A stretch of DNA of 30,364 bases from a virus: the IMG/VR virus record IMGVR_UViG_3300030419_001554, positions 1 through 30,364 of that record, one strand, 5' to 3'. The notes under the pieces are model-generated. The model ran no database searches. It saw only the letters and a program-made list of their open reading frames with translations, and was not told the origin of the DNA. Shown here in pieces: positions 27,655-30,364 of this stretch. Both the position numbers and the translations under genes were made by a program. How positions within the stretch are numbered: position 1 is the first letter of the stretch; each line of letters starts with the position of its first letter.

Positions 27655-27866
27655 GATACACGCTCCTTCCACACTAGCTTAACGCCTCGTCTGGTAAGTT
27701 CGTTTCTGCACTTCTGCACGATTTTTGGTTTCGCATTAGAACTGTTGATGTAATCAATGAGTTCTTGCTTTGGAGTATTTTTGATGTAATAGTGCACCAT
27801 AGGTTGTTGTCCTGTAGAAACACCTCTTTTATACTCTCTATGTGATTTTTTGAATTTCATTGGCAT
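27651..27866 (-). CDS. Small basic protein, 71 aa
   Basis: MPMKFKKSHREYKRGVSTGQ, then VHYYIKNTPKQELIDYINSS and a basic end (KCRNELTRRGVKLVWKERV). A positively charged alpha/beta protein, probably nucleic-acid binding. GGGGTG lies five bases before the first ATG. Function unknown. Confidence 0.72.
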   Translation of the reverse strand: MPMKFKKSHREYKRGVSTGQQPMVHYYIKNTPKQELIDYINSSNAKPKIVQKCRNELTRRGVKLVWKERVS

Positions 27867-27881
27867 AATACACCCCTGTAT

Positions 27882-28229
27882 TTAATTGTGCAAGTTCATA
27901 TCAAGTTGCATCGGTTTTGCACTGTTATCCGATGGAACTCCTTTCTCTAATTTATACTCCGAAAAGTGGTCAATTATATACTCTCCAACAATATCAACTA
28001 AAGTGTTGTAATCGTTGCAGTCACAGTCGCAGTCATATGCTACTTCCATTGCTCTTTCCCAGAGTGCTGTTGGAACACTATCTAAATCGATGTAGTCCTC
28101 GTGATTGTCGTCTTTATCAAATTGACTCCAATAACTTAAATCTTCTTGTAGACTTTGAATATCTAGCACTGTAACAATTTTACAGTTAAATTCCTTTTCT
28201 ACAATTTGAAGCATTCTCCATAAATCCAT
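27882..28229 (-). CDS. Acidic hypothetical protein, 115 aa
   Basis: An acidic protein with an unusual CDCDCN stretch (about residues 67-72) in VAYDCDCDCNDYNTLVDIVG. Helical N-terminus (MDLWRMLQIVEKEFNCKIV). AGGAG precedes the ATG, and the leader is about 19 nt. It is the first gene of the unit that runs to 24.6 kb. Acidic early phage proteins often inhibit host enzymes, but nothing here proves this. Confidence 0.74.
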   Translation of the reverse strand: MDLWRMLQIVEKEFNCKIVTVLDIQSLQEDLSYWSQFDKDDNHEDYIDLDSVPTALWERAMEVAYDCDCDCNDYNTLVDIVGEYIIDHFSEYKLEKGVPSDNSAKPMQLDMNLHN

Positions 28230-28254
28230 ATTGTTCTCCTAAAAATATACATAT

Positions 28255-28292
28255 ATTATAAACGATTTATAAGTGATTGTCAAGAACTATTT
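28255..28292 (-). promoter_or_regulatory. Class A promoter for the 28.2-24.6 kb unit
   Basis: Minus strand: AAATAGTTC-TTGACA, 17 bp, TATAAT (-35 at 28278-28283, -10 at 28255-28260). Confidence 0.9.
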
Positions 28293-28333
28293 TTTGAGAG
28301 GTTAAAATTTTGATGATATGCTTTTTGAGATAT

Positions 28334-28357
28334 AAAAAAGGGACTCCGAAGAGTCCC
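28334..28357 (-). terminator. Terminator of the large ncRNA
   Basis: Minus strand: GGGACTC-TTCG-GAGTCCC followed by TTTTTT. Seven perfect pairs closed by the very stable C(UUCG)G tetraloop make this the clearest terminator of the window. No protein gene lies directly upstream of it. Confidence 0.92.
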
Positions 28358-28942
28358 TAAAAACTGCCATTTGGTCGTTTTATCGTTAAGTTAATGCTAT
28401 CGGTAAGGGCTACTCTACGCTAGCTCTTTTCGCCCTTACAGCATGGTTGTCTATTAAAGCGTGGTTTCCTCAACGCTACGAGATATTTAGGTCGTATCTA
28501 CGCATCAATCGCCCAATACTTCACTCTTTTTACTTGCTACTGGTGTATCGCCCAACTTACAAGTGCCTTGTTTGTCATTACAGTCGGCTTTGAACTGCTA
28601 CTTCCAGCAGGTATACATGGAAGGTTAGGTTCGGGATTGCTCTTGCTACTCCCATAGTTTAACTACTATACATGCAATGCCTCACATGGTTTCCCTCAAC
28701 CAAGTTGTGTGAACTGCTCTCTCATTCTCATATTTAGGCATTTTCTCGCTACTTCCTATCCCAGAGCAATACAAATTCTCTCACATAGTGTCGTTCTACA
28801 ACTCTTTCGCGAACACACTCCCTGTCGGGTTAGTCTTGGGAGATTTATGGGGTGTTCCCCACTTAATAATCTTCCCTTTCCTTTTTCACTGTTGCTACCA
28901 AGAAATTGGTTTGTTATCAGTGAGTTCTTCTCTATTTATTAT
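28334..28942 (-). ncRNA. Large structured non-coding RNA, about 600 nt
   Basis: A dedicated promoter (28.95 kb) and terminator (28.34 kb) enclose about 600 nt with no convincing ORF on the minus strand. The RNA folds into many helices: an 8-bp hairpin GUAAGGGC/GCCCUUAC (28403-28439) whose stem continues as a GAA-facing-AGUA (loop E) motif; a 9-bp stem AGUGU-GUUC/GAAC-ACACU with one bulge; long-range pairs AUUGCUCU/AGAGCAAU (28763-28770 with 28636-28643) and AUGCCU/AGGCAU (28736-28741 with 28677-28682) enclosing UCACA/UGUGA; and UCACUG/CAGUGA near the 5' end. Sub-motifs recur: GUUGAGG(G)AAACCA twice, UUGGGCGAU twice, and GUAGC in AGUAGCRAG-like contexts several times. Size, loop E motif and phage setting recall the GOLLD and ROOL classes, but I cannot show membership. 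Confidence 0.78.
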
Positions 28943-28948
28943 TTATAT

Positions 28949-28988
28949 ATTATAACCGAATTTTTTATAATTGTCAACAAAAACTTTA
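28949..28988 (-). promoter_or_regulatory. Class B promoter for the large ncRNA
   Basis: Minus strand: AAAGTTTTTG-TTGACA, 17 bp, TATAAT (-35 at 28972-28977, -10 at 28949-28954). The upstream element differs from the AAATAGTTC class and is shared with the promoters at 29.6, 30.1 and 30.2 kb. Confidence 0.9.
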
Positions 28989-29023
28989 ATTTATTTTTGC
29001 CAACCTGTGATGTCTCGATGCAA

Positions 29024-29064
29024 CACCCCAGTGGGGTGGGTTAAACTCGTGGTGAATTTAACCC
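29024..29064 (-). other. Two adjacent hairpins behind the nuclease gene
   Basis: CACCCC pairs with GGGGTG (29024-29038), and next to it GGGTTAA pairs with TTAACCC (29038-29064), the latter including the nuclease stop codon. No T-run follows on the minus strand, so termination, if any, would not be of the standard type. They separate the nuclease gene from the ncRNA promoter. Confidence 0.6.
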
Positions 29065-29477
29065 AAGTGAGAGAGAAAGTTCTCAAACTCATCAAGGTAG
29101 AAGGCATCTAGGTGTTCGCAATTACATTGCGTTTTCGCCCACTTGACAATCTTCTTACCCCGAGTGCCTTTCCAATGTGTTCCCCCGAAAACTATCATCG
29201 CTTTAGCACTATCGTCTTTTGCTACGATATTTTTCAAATTCTCCACAACAAAGGGAACTTTCTCGTCCACCGAACCACCTACATTTTGATTCTTACACTC
29301 AATGTAGAGGTTGATTAAGGGAACATAAATATCAATCTTCGCCATGTTACTTCCATAAATGTTAGTAAACTTGACTTGGGTTTCATACTCTAGTCCCACA
29401 TTCTGAAGTCGCTTTCCAACTTCGTTTTCAAACTGTGAACCACTAAGATTCGCTGTTTGACCTTGAATTGAAGTCAT
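29058..29477 (-). CDS. PD-(D/E)XK-type nuclease
   Basis: The restriction-endonuclease-like core is visible: a helix with Glu17 (SGSQFENEVGKRL), Asp49 in MAKIDIYVP, and the E-x-K motif Glu60/Lys62 (YIECKNQNVGGSVDEKV). A later strand AKAMIVFGG fits the fold. It is 139 aa, a single small domain without a recognition domain. It may degrade host DNA or process replication intermediates. It has a leader of about 100 nt with unusual structure and its own promoter. AAGGAG lies upstream of the ATG. Confidence 0.76.
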   Translation of the reverse strand: MTSIQGQTANLSGSQFENEVGKRLQNVGLEYETQVKFTNIYGSNMAKIDIYVPLINLYIECKNQNVGGSVDEKVPFVVENLKNIVAKDDSAKAMIVFGGTHWKGTRGKKIVKWAKTQCNCEHLDAFYLDEFENFLSHLG

Positions 29478-29577
29478 TTATTACTCCTTGAAGAAGTTCT
29501 AAAGTGATCGATTCAATCTCGCTCACTACCTAAAGTCACTTCTTGCTTTCTTCTCTTTAGGTTTTCCTTATTTTCTA
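29478..29577 (-). promoter_or_regulatory. Structured leader of the nuclease gene
   Basis: Two 7-bp pairings are interleaved: AAGAAGT (29491-29497) with ACTTCTT (29538-29544), and CCTAAAG (29529-29535) with CTTTAGG (29555-29561). They can form a pseudoknot or exclude each other. AGTGA/TCACT (29503-29507, 29523-29527) is nested in the first. This could control nuclease translation. Upstream of it only the promoter is seen. Confidence 0.5.
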
Positions 29578-29583
29578 TATATT

Positions 29584-29623
29584 ATTATACAGAAATTTTT
29601 ACCATTTGTCAAGAAAAACTTTA
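29584..29623 (-). promoter_or_regulatory. Class B promoter for the nuclease gene
   Basis: Minus strand: AAAGTTTTTC-TTGACA, 17 bp, TATAAT (-35 at 29607-29612, -10 at 29584-29589). Confidence 0.9.
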
Positions 29624-29632
29624 AATTATTTT

Positions 29633-29737
29633 CTACAAATGTGCAACCCATTCCAACCATCTGCAGAATAGGTGGAGAATTAAACATACTCCACCCAGTC
29701 CATAGATTGCTTCCCAAATTTCAATGAGAACTTCCAT
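29633..29737 (-). CDS. Possible small membrane protein, 34 aa
   Basis: Read by hand: MEVLIEIWEAIYGLGGVCLI followed by LHLFCRWLEWVAHL. Hydrophobic and aromatic. The ATG follows the HTH stop by one base, but there is no ribosome-binding site. A 7-bp inverted repeat (GGTGGAG/CTCCACC, about 29671-29697) lies within it and could instead be the functional element. Confidence 0.42.
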   Translation of the reverse strand: MEVLIEIWEAIYGLGGVCLILHLFCRWLEWVAHL

Positions 29738-29738
29738 T

Positions 29739-30050
29739 TTAGGAATTAAGCACTTCTACTAGTTTTTGAAGGTCTTGTTTACCTGCTTTAACTAGAGTTG
29801 GAAGTTCAATTCCAAAATGCTCATTGATTTGAGCAACTAATTCAGATTTGCTGATTACAGGTTCGCCTGATTTAGTAGTTCTAGGTTGTGCTACATAGAC
29901 ACCCTCTCTTGAAAGTTTGGCAATAATACTTCTTACAGTTTTGCCCATGTCTTGTGCTAATGCGTCAACTGTTTCTCTTGTTGGAGATTCAGTGTATCTT
30001 TTGGTCATTTCGCTGACCATTTCGTCAGTATAATTTTTTGCTTGTGCCAT
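29739..30050 (-). CDS. HTH (SANT/GcrA-like) DNA-binding protein
   Basis: MAQAKNYTDEMVSEMTKRYT, ESPTRETVDALAQDMGKTVR, SIIAKLSREGVY: the three-helix unit of the family, followed by a KSGEP linker and a helical C-terminus (QDLQKLVEVLNS). Closest to the protein at 24.9 kb. I chose the ATG at 30050 (GGGAG seven bases upstream, about 33 nt behind the nearer promoter). The frame stays open to an ATG at 30191, which lies just behind a second promoter and would add 47 residues; that part overlaps promoter sequence and is probably not protein-coding. Confidence 0.82.
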   Translation of the reverse strand: MAQAKNYTDEMVSEMTKRYTESPTRETVDALAQDMGKTVRSIIAKLSREGVYVAQPRTTKSGEPVISKSELVAQINEHFGIELPTLVKAGKQDLQKLVEVLNS

Positions 30051-30089
30051 TGTTTTACTCCCGTTTTTAATAGCGTTAATATTAAATAT

Positions 30090-30129
30090 ATTATAAACGC
30101 TTTTTCCAGAATTGTCAACAAAAACTTTG
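30090..30129 (-). promoter_or_regulatory. Class B promoter, proximal, for the 29.7 kb HTH gene
   Basis: Minus strand: AAAGTTTTTG-TTGACA, 17 bp, TATAAT (-35 at 30113-30118, -10 at 30090-30095). Confidence 0.88.
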
Positions 30130-30200
30130 AATTTATTCCAAAAACTTTGCTGTTCTCTTTCAATTAGTTTGTCTATAATATCTTTTTTCATAATATATAT

Positions 30201-30240
30201 AGTATATACGATGTGACTTGTTTTGTCAAGAAAAACATTG
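30201..30240 (-). promoter_or_regulatory. Class B promoter, distal, for the 29.7 kb HTH gene
   Basis: Minus strand: CAATGTTTTTC-TTGACA (-35 at 30224-30229), 17 bp, TATACT (30201-30206). Tandem with the proximal promoter, about 111 bp upstream. Its start site would lie about 3 nt before the ATG at 30191. Confidence 0.8.
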
Positions 30241-30247
30241 AATTATT

Positions 30248-30364
30248 TTAATGAAATGTGATTTCTTCTAAATCTTGAAGATGTTCAGTAGGTTCACTAA
30301 CACTTTCCTCAATCTCTCCAGAGCCGATAAGTTCAAAGACGACCATGCTTGGTGAATACTCCAG
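30248..30364 (-). CDS. C-terminal end of an unknown protein (cut by right edge)
   Basis: An open frame enters from the right edge and ends at a TAA at 30248-30250: LEYSPSMVVFELIGSGEIEE, SVSEPTEHLQDLEEITFH. Only 38 residues are visible, acidic at the end. It fits a gene that ends just before the distal promoter at 30.2 kb. Not recognised. Confidence 0.66.
   Translation of the reverse strand: MEYSPSMVVFELIGSGEIEESVSEPTEHLQDLEEITFH

Noticed and set aside
28460-28701. CRISPR-like or mobile repeats
   Set aside because: The repeated motifs in the ncRNA region are only 9-16 nt, few in number and unevenly spaced, and fit RNA substructures; no spacers or terminal inverted repeats were seen.
28709-29044. 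Plus-strand ORF of 111 codons over the ncRNA region
   Set aside because: It runs against the promoter and terminator of the region, lacks a ribosome-binding site, crosses the ncRNA promoter, and its translation (Leu/Ser/Phe-rich) has no domain character.

Overview
This is an AT-rich piece of a tailed double-stranded DNA phage genome, with the gene repertoire of a T4-like marine myovirus (cyanophage or pelagiphage type). The evidence is a gp41/DnaB-type helicase, peptide deformylase, Hsp20, MazG, several Fe(II) oxygenases, a NodU-type carbamoyltransferase, a GH24 endolysin with overlapping spanins, four CCA-encoding tRNAs, a phage bS21, and very tight gene packing (TAATG and ATGA junctions). 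No virion or packaging genes are present, so this is the replication, host-takeover and auxiliary-metabolism part of the genome. The host cannot be determined from the window. bS21 and the low GC fit phages of SAR11-like bacteria, but that is inference.

Nearly everything is on the minus strand and reads right to left. The units are set out by strong sigma70-type promoters (TTGAC[A/T], 17-bp spacer, TATAAT or a close match) that carry an unusual conserved sequence upstream of the -35 box. Right part (30.36-24.6 kb): the end of an unknown gene, an HTH regulator, a PD-(D/E)XK nuclease, a roughly 600-nt structured RNA gene with its own promoter and terminator, then a run of small early-type genes including MazG, an Api92-like protein and another HTH regulator, ending in a terminator. 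24.4 kb: a plus-strand promoter followed by a structured stretch without an ORF, probably a second ncRNA. 23.7-24.2 kb: the only plus-strand protein genes, an HTH protein and bS21. 23.6-23.1 kb: tRNA-Ala, Asp, Glu and Gly plus a small membrane protein.

23.1-16.6 kb: one long unit with Hsp20, endolysin, acyl carrier protein, i-spanin/o-spanin, a ParB-like protein, a 2OG-Fe(II) oxygenase, a glycosyltransferase, a JmjC-type oxygenase and a possible holin. 16.6-12.6 kb: a unit of mostly conserved phage proteins (DUF3310-like, DUF6445-like, an HTH protein, a shortened sulfotransferase). 12.5-11.4 kb: an HTH regulator, a terminator, then a PC4-like protein. 11.3-4.9 kb: the adenylation half of a split NAD-dependent DNA ligase, then an ElaA-like acetyltransferase, radical SAM, QueC-like, GIY-YIG-like, carbamoyltransferase, deformylase and SGNH proteins. 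4.8-0 kb: the zinc-finger/HhH/BRCT half of the ligase, a four-repeat HTH protein, a terminator, the replicative helicase, a ParB-like protein, a DapF-like epimerase and a cupin protein that runs to the left edge.

The genes fit a takeover programme: redirecting translation (bS21, tRNAs, deformylase, possible ribosomal oxygenase), replication (helicase, two-part ligase, PC4-like protein), nucleotide and small-molecule chemistry (MazG, QueC-like, radical SAM, carbamoyltransferase, DapF-like, ACP) and lysis. An expanded family of small HTH proteins and the shared promoter elements look like the regulatory backbone. Thirteen small ORFs of 29-59 codons were read by hand from the junctions and gaps.
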